DNA of 64,000 nt, taken from contig NZ_CP038026.1 in the NCBI RefSeq assembly GCF_004421005.1, forward strand, positions 5,456,001 through 5,520,000. The letters are read 5' to 3'. Under the pieces are notes generated by a model. That model searched no databases. It was not told the DNA's origin and saw nothing but the letters and a program-made list of their open reading frames with translations. Positions 1 to 8,938 of this stretch are shown here, in pieces (position 1 is the stretch's first letter; each line of letters opens with the position of its first letter). The stretch is from Pseudoduganella plicata (GTDB lineage Bacteria > Pseudomonadota > Gammaproteobacteria > Burkholderiales > Burkholderiaceae_D). The position numbers and the translations under genes were made by a program.

Positions 1-174
1 GGACGCGTTGACGACGGCGTTGTCGAACGACAGCGAGACTTCCATGATGCCCAGCACGCCCGTGATCCACAGCGCCGTCAGCGCGCCGGCCACGCCGCCC
101 TGGGTATAGCCCCACCAGCCCGCCAGTACCATCAATGCGACGGTGACGATGATCGAGATTCTGAAGTGCTTCAT
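1..174 (-). CDS. DUF475 family integral membrane protein (3' end cut by window)
   Basis: Only the first 58 codons are inside the window; the gene runs off the left edge. It starts with MKHFRISIIVTV, has a long first membrane segment, and then reads EVSLSFDNAVVNA, a signature of the DUF475/YjbE-TerC-like family where an acidic SxDNA motif sits in a membrane helix. Family members are polytopic membrane proteins sometimes linked to metal or tellurium resistance, but the substrate is not established. An AAGGGGAAG ribosome binding site lies 6 bases upstream of the ATG at 174. It is divergent from the DUF212 gene. Confidence 0.8.
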   Translation of the reverse strand, partial: MKHFRISIIVTVALMVLAGWWGYTQGGVAGALTALWITGVLGIMEVSLSFDNAVVNAS

Positions 175-286
175 CCGATGCTTCCCCTTATATATATGTA
201 ATCGTCAGGCAGGCGATTCTACTTGACCTGCTTTTGCGGGGGAGCCGGCTTCTGCGATAATGGAGAATTGCTCATCTGGACACACC

Positions 287-709
287 ATGGACATCGCGCA
301 TCTGGACCTCGCCTACCTCGTCACGCCATTGATCACCTGGATCACCGTCGGCCCGATCAAATTCCTGATCAACAGCATCAAGGCGCGGCAATGGGCGTTC
401 AACCTCGTCGGCAACGGCGGCTTCCCTTCCAACCACAGCGCCGTCGTGTCGAGCATGGCGACATTGATCGCACTGCGCGAAGGCATCGGCCATCCGGCGT
501 TCGGCGTGGCCGTCACGCTGTGCTTCATCGTCATCATCGACGCCAACAGCCTGCGCCAGCACGTGGGCCGGCAGGCGGCTGCCATCAACCGGCTGGCAGG
601 CGACAAGAGCCTGCGCGAACGGATGGGGCACACCGTTGTCGAGATCATCGGCGGGCTGTGCACCGGCGTCATCATCGGCCACGTCGTTCACGCCATCTTC
701 TCCCGCTGA
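287..709 (+). CDS. Divergent PAP2 family protein (DUF212)
   Basis: About 140 residues. The motif GGFPSNHSAVVSSMATLIAL near residues 45-65 and DANSLRQHVGRQAAAINRL near 90-110 are the hallmarks of the DUF212 (YuiD-like) family, distantly related to PAP2 acid phosphatases. Hydrophobic stretches at the N-terminus, middle and C-terminus suggest three or four membrane helices. I chose ATG 287 (MDIAHLDLAYL) because homologues begin near this point; an in-frame ATG at 260 would add nine residues. No obvious operon partner: the next gene starts 299 bases downstream. The biochemical role of the family is unknown. Confidence 0.8.
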   Translation: MDIAHLDLAYLVTPLITWITVGPIKFLINSIKARQWAFNLVGNGGFPSNHSAVVSSMATLIALREGIGHPAFGVAVTLCFIVIIDANSLRQHVGRQAAAINRLAGDKSLRERMGHTVVEIIGGLCTGVIIGHVVHAIFSR

Positions 710-1008
710 GTACCCGGGCAGGGCTCGTTCTTCGCCGGCGAGGCAGGGAACGCGCCCGCTGCCTGCCGTCCCTTCTTCCCTCCCATCCGTTTCATCCGCG
801 TTTTTCCGCACTCCAGCCACAAAATCGGGCGTTTCGGCGCACCGCGAATTGACCTGCGCCCGGCGCTCGGGGATACTCTTCGGCTGTTATCCTGATAACA
901 AAAATGCCGGGCTGCCACGCATGGCCGAGCAGCCCGCTCCCATAATAAATAAGCAGTACGTCCGTAAGCAGTACGTCTGAAGCGGTCCAAAACTTCCGGA
1001 GATAGTCC
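710..1008. promoter_or_regulatory. Intergenic leader of the RND operon with a tandem 15-bp repeat
   Basis: No gene seen in this 299-base stretch. Two copies of AAGCAGTACGT lie at 951-961 and 966-976, exactly 15 bases apart, so the repeat unit is TAAGCAGTACGTCYG. The second ends 32 bases before the ATG of the adaptor gene. A tandem repeat this close to a start is compatible with an operator for a local regulator, but no regulator gene is adjacent and the promoter elements are not clear. Confidence 0.4.
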
Positions 1009-2187
1009 ATGTTGCGAAATACCCTGTTAGCCATCGCCATCGCCACGGCGCTCGTCGCCTGCGGCAAGCCGGATGGGGCAAGTCCGGCCGGCGCGTCCGA
1101 CGCCAGCGCCTCCACCAAGGGCAAGGGCGACGACAAGAAGCTCCCGCGACTGCTGATCGCTCCGGAAGACCTGCTGACGGTGCAGAGCAACGCACTGGCG
1201 TCCGGTCCCGTCATCACGGGCTCGATCCAGCCCGAACGCAAGGCCGACCTGCGCGCCGAAGTGGGCGCCGTCGTGCTGCAGGTGCTGAAGGAAAACGGCG
1301 AGGTCGTGCGCAAGGGCGATCTGCTGGTGCGCCTCGACGAGACGTCGATCCGCGACAGCCTGACTTCCGCCGAGGAAGCCGTGCGCTCCGCCCGCCAGGT
1401 ACTGGACCAGGCCGAACGCATGCTGGAGCGCAACAAGACGCTGCGCACGTCCGGCATGACGTCGATGCAGGCGCTGGAGGATGCGGAAGTGCGGCGCAAC
1501 ACGGCGCAAAGCGAAGTGGTGGCCGCCAAAGCCCGCCTGGCCCAGGCCCGCCAGCAGCTCGAGCGCACCAACGTGCGGGCGCCGTTCGACGGCATCGTTT
1601 CCGAACGCAAGGTGTCGAATGGCGACACGGCGCAAGTGGGCAAGGAGCTGATCAAGGTGATCGATCCGACGTCGATGCGTTTCGAAGGCCTGGTTTCGGC
1701 CGACAAGATTGGTGTGGTCAAGGTGGGCCAGCCGGTGCTGTTCCGCGTCAACGGTTATCCCGGCCAGAACTTCCAGGGGCGCATCAAGCGCGTCGATCCG
1801 GCCGCGAACCCCGTCACGCGCCAGGTCGAGGTTCTGGTCGAGTTTGCCGACAAGCTGCAGCCGCGCGTGGCGGGCCTGTATGCGGAAGGGCGCGTCGAGG
1901 CGGAAACGTCGAACGCGCTGATGATCCCGCAGACGGCAATGGTGAACGCCGGCGACACCAATTATGCGTGGAAGATCAAGGACAACAAGCTGGCCAAGGT
2001 CAACCTGGGCATCGGCACGCGCGACGAGCGCAGCGGCCTGTGGCAGGTCACCAGCGGCCTCTCGGCGGGCGACCTGGTGCTGCGCGCACCCGGCCCGACG
2101 GTCCACGACGGCCAGCCCGTACAGCTGACGGCGCCGAAGAACGTGGCGTCGGCCGCCCAGCCGTCCGCGGCCGCCAAGGGGAACTGA
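1009..2187 (+). CDS. RND efflux periplasmic adaptor (membrane fusion lipoprotein)
   Basis: 392 residues. The N-terminus MLRNTLLAIAIATALVAC is a lipoprotein signal with the acylated cysteine at residue 18. The rest follows the HlyD/AcrA layout: beta-barrel and lipoyl half-motifs (ADLRAEVGAVV, then ERTNVRAPFDGIVSERKV), a coiled-coil hairpin between about residues 110 and 185, and a C-terminal membrane-proximal domain. It links the inner-membrane pump encoded next to an outer-membrane channel. The pump gene begins one base after the stop codon, so the two are co-translated. No outer-membrane factor gene is adjacent, implying use of one encoded elsewhere. Substrate unknown. Confidence 0.93.
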   Translation: MLRNTLLAIAIATALVACGKPDGASPAGASDASASTKGKGDDKKLPRLLIAPEDLLTVQSNALASGPVITGSIQPERKADLRAEVGAVVLQVLKENGEVVRKGDLLVRLDETSIRDSLTSAEEAVRSARQVLDQAERMLERNKTLRTSGMTSMQALEDAEVRRNTAQSEVVAAKARLAQARQQLERTNVRAPFDGIVSERKVSNGDTAQVGKELIKVIDPTSMRFEGLVSADKIGVVKVGQPVLFRVNGYPGQNFQGRIKRVDPAANPVTRQVEVLVEFADKLQPRVAGLYAEGRVEAETSNALMIPQTAMVNAGDTNYAWKIKDNKLAKVNLGIGTRDERSGLWQVTSGLSAGDLVLRAPGPTVHDGQPVQLTAPKNVASAAQPSAAAKGN

Positions 2188-2188
2188 T

Positions 2189-5100
2189 ATGTTCCTTTCC
2201 GATTTCAGCGTCAAGAAACCCATCGCCACGATCGTGCTGATCGTGGCGATGATGTGCCTTGGCCTCATGGCCCTGAAAAAGCTGCGCGTCAACCAGAACC
2301 CGGACGTCGAGGTGCCGTTCATTGTCGTCTCGATCCCGTATCCGGGTGCATCGCCGGAAACCGTCGAGCGCGAGGTCATCAACCGCATCGAAAAGTCGCT
2401 GCAGAGCATTACCGGCGTGACCGAGACCAACAGCACGGCGTCCGAAGGCTCCGCGTCGATCTTCCTGAAGTTCACGTTCAACAAGGACCTGATCGAAGCG
2501 TCCGACGAGATCCGCAACGCGATCGCGTCGGTGCGCTACAAGCTGCCCGTCGAGATGCGCGAGCCCGTGCTGCAGCGCATCGACACGGCGGCGCAGCCCG
2601 TCATGCAGCTGTCGCTGTCGTCCAGGGCGCAAAGCCACGCGGCCATCTCGCGGCTGGCCGAGGACGTGCTGGCCGACCGCTTCCGCGGCATCGACGGCGT
2701 GGCGGCCGTCAATGTCGATGGCGCGCTGCGGCGCGAGCTGTCGGTACTGCTGAAGGCCGAGAAGCTGCGCGAGTACAACGTCTCCGTCAGCGACGTGACG
2801 AACGCGCTGCGCATGCAGAACACCAATGCCCCGGTGGGCAAGCTGCGCGGCAATATGGACGAGAAGAGCATCCGCCTCGTCGGCCGCATCGAGCGTCCCG
2901 AGGACTTCCAGCAGGTCGTCGTCAAGCGCAACGGCGACGAACTGGTGCGCCTGGCACAGGTAGCCACGATCGAGGACGGCTTTGCCGAGATCAACGGCCT
3001 GTCGATGCGCTCGAACCAGCCGAACGTGGGCATTTCGATCATCCGCTCGCGCGACGCCTCGACGGTGGCGCTGTCGAAAAAAGTGCACGAGGAAGTCAAG
3101 GAAATCCGCAAGACGCTGCCGGCCGGCACGGAACTGGAAATCACGGAGGATGGCGGCGAGGACGCCCAGAGCAGCCTGAACAACGTCATCGAGGCGCTGG
3201 TGCTGGGCGGCGGGCTGACGATCTTCGTGGTCTACGTGTTCCTGAACTCGTGGCGTTCCACGCTGATCACGGCGCTGTCGCTGCCCACGTCGGTCATTGC
3301 CGCGTTCATCGGCGTCTGGTTGTGCGGTTTCACCTTGAACTTCATGACGCTGCTGGGCCTGTCGCTGGCCATCGGCGTGCTGATCGACGACGCCATCGTC
3401 GTGCGGGAAAACATCGTCCGGCACATGCAGATGGGGGCGGATCGCCGCACGGCCGCGCTGAACGGCACGGCCGAGATCGGCATGGCGGTGGCCGCCACGA
3501 CGTTCTCCATCATGGCCGTGTTCATCCCCGTCGCATTCATGCCGGGCATCACAGGCGAATGGTTCCGGCCGTTCGCGCTGACGGTGACGTGTTCCGTGGC
3601 CGTGTCGCTGTTCATCTCGTTCACCCTGGACCCGATGCTGTCGGCCTTCTGGGGCGACCCGCCGGGCCACCACGACGCGCCGCGCAAGGGCGTCGAGAAA
3701 TACCTGCAGCGATTCAACACATGGTTCGACCACCAGGCTGACCGCTACGGCAACGTGATTGCCTGGGCGCTGCACCACCGCCGCTGGATGGCCGTCATCG
3801 CCATCGCCAGCTTTGTCGGCGCCATCGCGCTGCAGGCCAAGTTCGGTGGTGCCAGCTTCGTGCCGTCGTCGGACTTCGGCACCATCGCCATCGACATCCG
3901 CACGCCGTCGTCGAGCAGCCTGGAGTATTCGCGGCTGAAGGTACAGAAGGCGGCCGAGATGGCGCACCAGCTGCCGGAGATCAAGGACACGAACGCTCAC
4001 GTCAATCTGACGGGTGGCCGTGTCTACGTCGACATCGGCAAGAAGCATGAACGCGAGCGGGGCGCGCTGGAAGTGGCGCAGGACCTGCGCGGCAAGCTGG
4101 CCCAGCTGGTCGGCGCCGAGTACACGGTGCTGGACGACCTGGCCAACGGCGACCGCAAGCCCGTGCAGATCGAGTTCACGGGCCAGGACACGCGCAAGCT
4201 GATGGACCTGACCAACCGCTTCATGGAAGAATTGAAAAAGGTGCCGGGCGCCGTCGACGTCAGCCTGTCCGAGCAGGATCCGAAGGACGAGCTGCAGATC
4301 GAACTGAACCGTGGTCTCGCCAACTCGATGGGCATCGCCGCCGGCGACGCCGCCGCCGCGCTGCGCGTCGCATTTGCCGGTATCGAGGTGGGCGACTGGG
4401 TCGACCCGACGGGCGAGTCGCGCGACGTCGCCGTGCGCCTGGCGCCGGAAGACCGCACCAGTGCGGAAAACATCGAGCGCCTGCCGATCGCCGTCACCGG
4501 CACGAACCAGATGGTGCCGCTGGACCAGATCGCCACGATCACGATGGGCAAGGGCCCTGCCAAGATCCGCCACAAGGACGGCAACCGGGTGATTTCCGTC
4601 AGCGCCAACGTGCAGGGCCGTTCGCCCGGCGAAGTGACGGCGGACGCGATGAAGCTGGCCAGGGAAATGGACTTCCCGCCGGGCTACGGGCTGGCGCTGG
4701 GCGGCTCGGGCAAGGACATGCAGGAAGTGTTCACGGAGATGGGCATCGCGCTGGTCGCCGGTATCGGCCTGATGTACCTGATCCTCGTGATGCAGTTCGG
4801 CTCGTTCACGGCGCCGGGGGCGGTGATGCTGTCGTTGCCGCTGTCGCTGATCGGCGTCGTCGTTGCGCTGCTGCTGACCAACAGCACGATCAACCTGATG
4901 AGCCTGATCGGCGTCATCATGCTGATGGGCCTGGTAGCGAAGAACGCGATCCTGCTGCTGGACGCGGCCCGCAAACGGGAAGCCGAGGGCTTCGGCCGCG
5001 AGGATGCACTGATGTATGCCGGCCGCATGCGCCTGCGTCCCATCCTGATGACGACGTTCGCGCTGATCGCGGGCATGCTGCCGGTCGCCATCGGCCACGG

Positions 5101-5410
5101 CGAAGGCGGCGAGTTCTACCGCCCGCTGGCGATTGCCATCATCGGCGGCACGATCACGTCGACGTTGCTGACGTTGCTGATGGTGCCGACGTTCTACGAC
5201 AGCATCGAAATCACGCGCGACCGCATGTTCGCCAAGTTCGGCCGCCGCAGCGCGCGCTGGAACGTGGGCGTGGCCACCTTGCTGACGGCGGTGGAAGTGA
5301 TCCTGGCGCTGACGCTGGTGCGGCTGGTCTACCGGCTGCTGAAAGCGGGCGTGCTGAAGCTGACGGGGCGCGGCAAACCGCCGGCGCCGCCGCTGGCGAA
5401 GGCGGCTTGA
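2189..5410 (+). CDS. RND efflux pump permease (AcrB/MexF-like family)
   Basis: 1073 residues, the normal length for HAE-type RND permeases. It starts MFLSDFSVKKPIATIVL, the standard first helix, and the proton-relay region reads GVLIDDAIVVREN near residue 400. The porter and funnel domains are present twice (about 40-330 and 560-870), each followed by a block of membrane helices; the C-terminal block includes GLVAKNAILLLDAA. It exports substrates by proton antiport as a trimer together with the upstream adaptor lipoprotein. A strong intrinsic terminator follows, so this is a two-gene operon. The sequence does not tell which drug or metabolite is exported. Confidence 0.95.
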   Translation: MFLSDFSVKKPIATIVLIVAMMCLGLMALKKLRVNQNPDVEVPFIVVSIPYPGASPETVEREVINRIEKSLQSITGVTETNSTASEGSASIFLKFTFNKDLIEASDEIRNAIASVRYKLPVEMREPVLQRIDTAAQPVMQLSLSSRAQSHAAISRLAEDVLADRFRGIDGVAAVNVDGALRRELSVLLKAEKLREYNVSVSDVTNALRMQNTNAPVGKLRGNMDEKSIRLVGRIERPEDFQQVVVKRNGDELVRLAQVATIEDGFAEINGLSMRSNQPNVGISIIRSRDASTVALSKKVHEEVKEIRKTLPAGTELEITEDGGEDAQSSLNNVIEALVLGGGLTIFVVYVFLNSWRSTLITALSLPTSVIAAFIGVWLCGFTLNFMTLLGLSLAIGVLIDDAIVVRENIVRHMQMGADRRTAALNGTAEIGMAVAATTFSIMAVFIPVAFMPGITGEWFRPFALTVTCSVAVSLFISFTLDPMLSAFWGDPPGHHDAPRKGVEKYLQRFNTWFDHQADRYGNVIAWALHHRRWMAVIAIASFVGAIALQAKFGGASFVPSSDFGTIAIDIRTPSSSSLEYSRLKVQKAAEMAHQLPEIKDTNAHVNLTGGRVYVDIGKKHERERGALEVAQDLRGKLAQLVGAEYTVLDDLANGDRKPVQIEFTGQDTRKLMDLTNRFMEELKKVPGAVDVSLSEQDPKDELQIELNRGLANSMGIAAGDAAAALRVAFAGIEVGDWVDPTGESRDVAVRLAPEDRTSAENIERLPIAVTGTNQMVPLDQIATITMGKGPAKIRHKDGNRVISVSANVQGRSPGEVTADAMKLAREMDFPPGYGLALGGSGKDMQEVFTEMGIALVAGIGLMYLILVMQFGSFTAPGAVMLSLPLSLIGVVVALLLTNSTINLMSLIGVIMLMGLVAKNAILLLDAARKREAEGFGREDALMYAGRMRLRPILMTTFALIAGMLPVAIGHGEGGEFYRPLAIAIIGGTITSTLLTLLMVPTFYDSIEITRDRMFAKFGRRSARWNVGVATLLTAVEVILALTLVRLVYRLLKAGVLKLTGRGKPPAPPLAKAA

Positions 5411-5450
5411 GAACTTGCTTCCTAGCATCTGGTGCCAAATATAGTTCAGT

Positions 5451-5475
5451 AAAGGCCGCCGTTGGCGGCCTTTTT
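5451..5475 (+). terminator. Intrinsic terminator of the RND operon
   Basis: A perfect 10-bp stem AAAGGCCGCC / GGCGGCCTTT with a 3-base loop and a T run, 40 bases after the pump stop codon. Confidence 0.9.
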
Positions 5476-5516
5476 CATGCCGAAGGAGCGCTATAGGTAG
5501 CGAATTGACAGCGTTG

Positions 5517-5532
5517 TTGACATGTGACATGT
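5517..5532 (+). promoter_or_regulatory. Direct repeat in the fadL-like gene leader
   Basis: The sequence TTGACATGTGACATGT carries GACATGT twice back to back and contains a TTGACA hexamer; another TTGACA lies 12 bases upstream at 5505. It could be a promoter -35 region or an operator for the porin gene 150 bases downstream. No well-spaced -10 is evident, so this is tentative. Confidence 0.3.
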
Positions 5533-5679
5533 TGCTATGCACAAATAGCACACTCGTATCAAAACTTCCGGAGCTGTAGTATGCTTCGCCCCTCGTGGCC
5601 CATCGTTGCCGGGGCTGCGTAATGGAATGACAACCAAGACAAACTACGACAGTAAATAACTATAGATAGTGAGACCCAA

Positions 5680-7095
5680 GTGACCCCAAAATACCTGACC
5701 CTGATCATTGCTGCGGCGCTGTCCGCCGTGTCCGTTTCCGCGACCGCTTCCGGCTACCGCTTCGGTTCCCAGAGCGTGTCGTCGCAAGGTACTGCCGAAG
5801 CGAACGGCGCCGAAGCTGGCGACGCTTCGACGATCTTCGCCAACCCGGCCGGCATGGCCCGGCTGGAGGGCCGCCAGATCATGGGCGGCGTGACCGCCGT
5901 CGTGCCGCACTCGACGTTCAATGATGAAGGTTCGACCCGCTTCACCCGTACCAGCACCGGCGGCCTGAAGTCGCAGGACGACTACGTGCCGGGCGCCGTG
6001 GCCGCGCCATCGCTGTACTACACCCAGAAGGTCAACGATCAGTGGACTGCCGGCTTCGGCATGTTCGTTCCTTACGGCACGAACCTGAGCTATGACTGGA
6101 ACTGGGCCGGCCGCTACGCGCTGACCAACATCAAGCTGACCTCGGTCAACCTGAACCCGTCGATCGCCTTCAAGCCGAACGAGCACCACGCCTTCGGTTT
6201 CGGCCTGAACGGCGAGTTCATGAAAGCTTCGCTGGGCCAGGGCGTTGACGTGCCAGGTTCGGTCGCCGCATCGCAGGCCGCCGGCACCGGCGCCGCGCTG
6301 CTGCGCCAGATCGTCGCCGCCGGCGGCAACCCTGCCGTGCTGGCGAACGTGCGCGACGGCCATGCAACCGTGGAAGGCAAGGATTGGGGCTTCGGCTTCA
6401 ACCTGGGCTATATGTACATGCCAACGGAGAACACCCGCTTCGGTATCGCCTACCGTTCGTCGATCAAGCATGAGCTGAAGGGCAGCGCGGGCTGGGACTT
6501 CTCCGGCGTGACGACCGATGCGAAAGTCAACGCGATCCTGCAGGCCGCTTCGCATCACGTCAATTCGGCCGCGCTGGTCGAACTGCGTACGCCGGAGACG
6601 CTGTCGTTGAACGGCTTCCACCAGTTCAACGATCGTTGGGCCGGCATGTTCGACGTCACCTGGACGAAGAACTCCCGCATGCAGAACATCGACATCCAGT
6701 TCCCTGGTACGGAGTCGGGCGACGAGGTGATCCGCCAGCAGTGGAAGAATACCGTGCGCGTGGCGCTGGGCGCGAACTACAAGGTCAATGACAACGTCAC
6801 GCTGCGCGGCGGTATCGCGCACGACGACGCGCCGATCCGCAGCGACGAGCTGCGCCACGCCGCGCTGCCGGACGCCGACCGCGTCCAGCTGTCCTTCGGT
6901 GCGAACTGGAAAGTCACGCCGAACTCGTCGATCGACCTGGCCTACAGCTACCTGGACTTCAGCGACGCCCGCGCCAACTACACGAACCAGTGCCGTCCAG
7001 GTCTGCTGACCTGCACGGGCAATGGCGAAACCACCCGCGGCACGTGGTCGACCCACATGAGCCTGGTTGGGCTGTCGTACAACTACAAGTTTTAA
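5680..7095 (+). CDS. FadL/OmpP1-type outer membrane transport protein
   Basis: 471 residues starting at a GTG; an in-frame stop lies just upstream (TAG at 5667), so no longer start exists. A cleavable signal peptide ends at SVSATASG. The mature N-terminus (GYRFGSQSVSSQGTAEANG, then ASTIFANPAGMARLEG) is the FadL hatch signature, and the rest alternates in short amphipathic strands ending in YNYKF, a C-terminal phenylalanine typical of outer-membrane beta-barrels. The family takes up long-chain fatty acids or aromatic hydrocarbons. It stands alone between two terminators, and its ligand cannot be told from sequence. Confidence 0.9.
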   Translation: MTPKYLTLIIAAALSAVSVSATASGYRFGSQSVSSQGTAEANGAEAGDASTIFANPAGMARLEGRQIMGGVTAVVPHSTFNDEGSTRFTRTSTGGLKSQDDYVPGAVAAPSLYYTQKVNDQWTAGFGMFVPYGTNLSYDWNWAGRYALTNIKLTSVNLNPSIAFKPNEHHAFGFGLNGEFMKASLGQGVDVPGSVAASQAAGTGAALLRQIVAAGGNPAVLANVRDGHATVEGKDWGFGFNLGYMYMPTENTRFGIAYRSSIKHELKGSAGWDFSGVTTDAKVNAILQAASHHVNSAALVELRTPETLSLNGFHQFNDRWAGMFDVTWTKNSRMQNIDIQFPGTESGDEVIRQQWKNTVRVALGANYKVNDNVTLRGGIAHDDAPIRSDELRHAALPDADRVQLSFGANWKVTPNSSIDLAYSYLDFSDARANYTNQCRPGLLTCTGNGETTRGTWSTHMSLVGLSYNYKF

Positions 7096-7156
7096 CTGAC
7101 GTATCGGGTCGGATCCATCGGATCCGGCCCCGGCCGTCGGCAGGACCGACGACATG

Positions 7157-7193
7157 AAAAAAGCCGGCGCCCCGTAAGGAGCGCCGGCTTTTT
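7157..7193. terminator. Bidirectional intrinsic terminator
   Basis: Stem GCCGGCGC / GCGCCGGC flanked by A5 and T5 runs, so it can end transcription in both directions. It lies between the convergent porin and lipoprotein genes. Confidence 0.85.
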
Positions 7194-7247
7194 GTATTGC
7201 AGGCAGCAATGACCGGCGCTGGCGCCGGTCACCGTGCCTTCCGTGCC

Positions 7248-7682
7248 TTAACGGCCCGTGGTACCGCCCGCCGGCGTCGAAGCGCCGTCGGCCGTGCCCG
7301 CGGTGCCCGTGCCGGACGCGGTGCCAGTGCCCGACGTGGTGCCGGCAGCGCCGCTCGTTGCGCCGGTGCCGGTTGCACCCATATCGCCCGTTGCGCCCGT
7401 CGTGCCGCCGGCCGTGCCGGCTGCGCCGCCCGTGGCGCCCGCGTCGGTGGCACCCGTGCCGCCGGTGGTGCCGGCAGCGCCGGTACCGGACGTGCCCGCT
7501 GCGCCCGTCGCGCCCGTGTCAGGGGTAGTGCCCGTTGCGCCGGACGTGCCGTCGCTGGTGACTGCAGGCGAGCCCGTGTCGGTCGGAGCCTGGTCGGCAT
7601 TGCGGTCCTTGCAGGCGCCCAGCAGTGCGGCGGACAGAGCTGCGGTGACGATCATCGCGGTGGTTTTGCTCAAGGTTTTCAT
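7248..7682 (-). CDS. Low-complexity Gly/Ala/Thr-rich lipoprotein
   Basis: 144 residues from the ATG at 7682, which has an AAAGGAG site 5 bases upstream; an in-frame start at 7700 is less well placed. [24 protein letters not shown] is a lipoprotein signal with Cys at residue 24. After a short charged stretch ([11 protein letters not shown]) the entire remaining protein is made of short GAT, GTG, GAAGT and TGG units with almost no charged or bulky residues. It resembles a flexible surface spacer or collagen-like low-complexity tail, but without a strict Gly-X-Y period. Function unknown. It is monocistronic and faces the porin gene. Confidence 0.75.
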   Translation of the reverse strand: MKTLSKTTAMIVTAALSAALLGACKDRNADQAPTDTGSPAVTSDGTSGATGTTPDTGATGAAGTSGTGAAGTTGGTGATDAGATGGAAGTAGGTTGATGDMGATGTGATSGAAGTTSGTGTASGTGTAGTADGASTPAGGTTGR

Positions 7683-7991
7683 GTCGACTCCTTTTTCCAA
7701 GTGGTGGGATGGACGATGCTTCTATCGCCGGCACCGCGGAATGCGATGCCGATCGACTCTTCATAGCCGCCCCGGCTGCACGGCCCGGAGCCGTGACAAA
7801 GGGAACGGCTAACAATGCTGGCGGCGGCGCCTTGACGACACCTGCCTCCACTCATCTTTCTACTGCGCGGCACATCGCTTCCACTGCCGCTGTGGCAAAC
7901 AACCCGATACTATGTACTGCGCGAGGACTTATCCGTTCGCTTCCGCACATCCAGCGGATTTTTTCGAGAGGAGCCCCCTTTGCAGCGCACG
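7683..7991. other. Intergenic region upstream of the lipoprotein gene
   Basis: 309 bases with no convincing gene. It must contain the promoter of the minus-strand lipoprotein gene and the 3' end of the NAD(P)HX dehydratase transcript. A weak hairpin TCCGC / GCGGA followed by T6 lies near 7947-7969 on the plus strand. The base composition is less GC-biased than the flanks around 7850-7970. Confidence 0.4.
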
Positions 7992-8930
7992 CTAGCCTGG
8001 GGCGAGGGTGCGAAGCAGCCCCGGCACTTCTGCCGAGATCTCGCGCGCCAGGTAGCCCAGCACGCCGTACTTGATCGACAGCTGTTCGCCTGCGGACGCG
8101 TGCAGTGCCACGCCCCAGGCCGCCGCCTGCGCGAGCGTGGCGCCGCGCGCGGCCAGCCCGGCGATGATGCCGGCCAGCGCGTCGCCGGAGCCGGAAATGG
8201 CCAGGCCGATATTGCCGCCTTCGTGCCGCCAGCGTTGCCCGTCGGGGGCCGCGATAACGGTGGTGGCCCCCTTCAGTGCGACGACGGCGTTCCAGCGGCG
8301 GGCCGCCTCTGTCGCGGCGGCCAGCGGATCGGCCGCCAGTGCTTCCTTGTCCTCGCCGGTCAGGTGCGACAGTTCGCCCGCATGGGGCGTCAGCAGCACC
8401 GGCTCGGCAAAGCGGAAGTGCGCCATGTCCTTCGGCTCTTCCAGCAGGTGCGGTTCGCCGGCCATGCGCACGGCGCCCATTGCCGCCGCGTCCAGGATCA
8501 GGGCCGTGCCGGCAAAGCGGGGCAGCAGCGCATGCACCAGTTCGGCCGTCGCGCCTTCGTCCTGCATGCCCGGCCCGACCAGCATCGCGCCGATCTTGCC
8601 GGCCAGCTCGCCCAGCTTGCGCGCGGCCTCGAGCGTGAAGCCGCCGTTGGCCGTTTCGGCCAGGCCGATGACCCTCGCTTCAGGGATGGCCATGGCGACC
8701 AGCGGGGCAACGCTGGCGGCCGTGGCGATCGTCAGCTTGCCGGCGCCGGCGCGCAGCGCGGCCGTCGCGGCCAGCATCACGGCACCCGGCATTTCGCGGG
8801 CGCCGCCGACGATCAGTACATGACCGCGCACTTCCTTGTCGCCATCGAACGACGGTTGGGGCAGGGGCCAGTCGCGCAGCGTGCGCGCCGTGATATCGGT
8901 CGTGCCGGCTGCTTCGGTCGCATTGCTCAT
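7992..8930 (-). CDS. nnrD: ADP-dependent NAD(P)H-hydrate dehydratase
   Basis: 312 residues. It belongs to the YjeF C-terminal/carbohydrate kinase-like family that dehydrates damaged S-NAD(P)HX back to NAD(P)H at the expense of ADP. Visible signatures are GHVLIVGGAREMPGAVMLAA near residue 35, LLTPHAGELSHLTG near 185, and GGNIGLAISGSGDALAGIIAG near 250, the nucleotide-binding GxGD loop with the catalytic Asp. The epimerase domain (NnrE) that is fused in many bacteria is absent here. Start is ATG 8930 with GAGGAA upstream. It lies 8 bases downstream of the phosphatase gene, so they probably form an operon. Confidence 0.9.
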   Translation of the reverse strand: MSNATEAAGTTDITARTLRDWPLPQPSFDGDKEVRGHVLIVGGAREMPGAVMLAATAALRAGAGKLTIATAASVAPLVAMAIPEARVIGLAETANGGFTLEAARKLGELAGKIGAMLVGPGMQDEGATAELVHALLPRFAGTALILDAAAMGAVRMAGEPHLLEEPKDMAHFRFAEPVLLTPHAGELSHLTGEDKEALAADPLAAATEAARRWNAVVALKGATTVIAAPDGQRWRHEGGNIGLAISGSGDALAGIIAGLAARGATLAQAAAWGVALHASAGEQLSIKYGVLGYLAREISAEVPGLLRTLAPG

Positions 8931-8938
8931 AGGGTTCC

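Noticed and set aside
2048-5551. Very long open frame on the minus strand opposite the RND pump
   Set aside because: A product of GC-rich third positions; its protein is His/Arg/Gln-rich with no family signal, while the plus strand has a clear RND pump.
7258-7812. Plus-strand frame rich in Val, Ala and Pro opposite the lipoprotein
   Set aside because: Antisense of a low-complexity gene; the minus strand has a lipoprotein signal and ribosome binding site.
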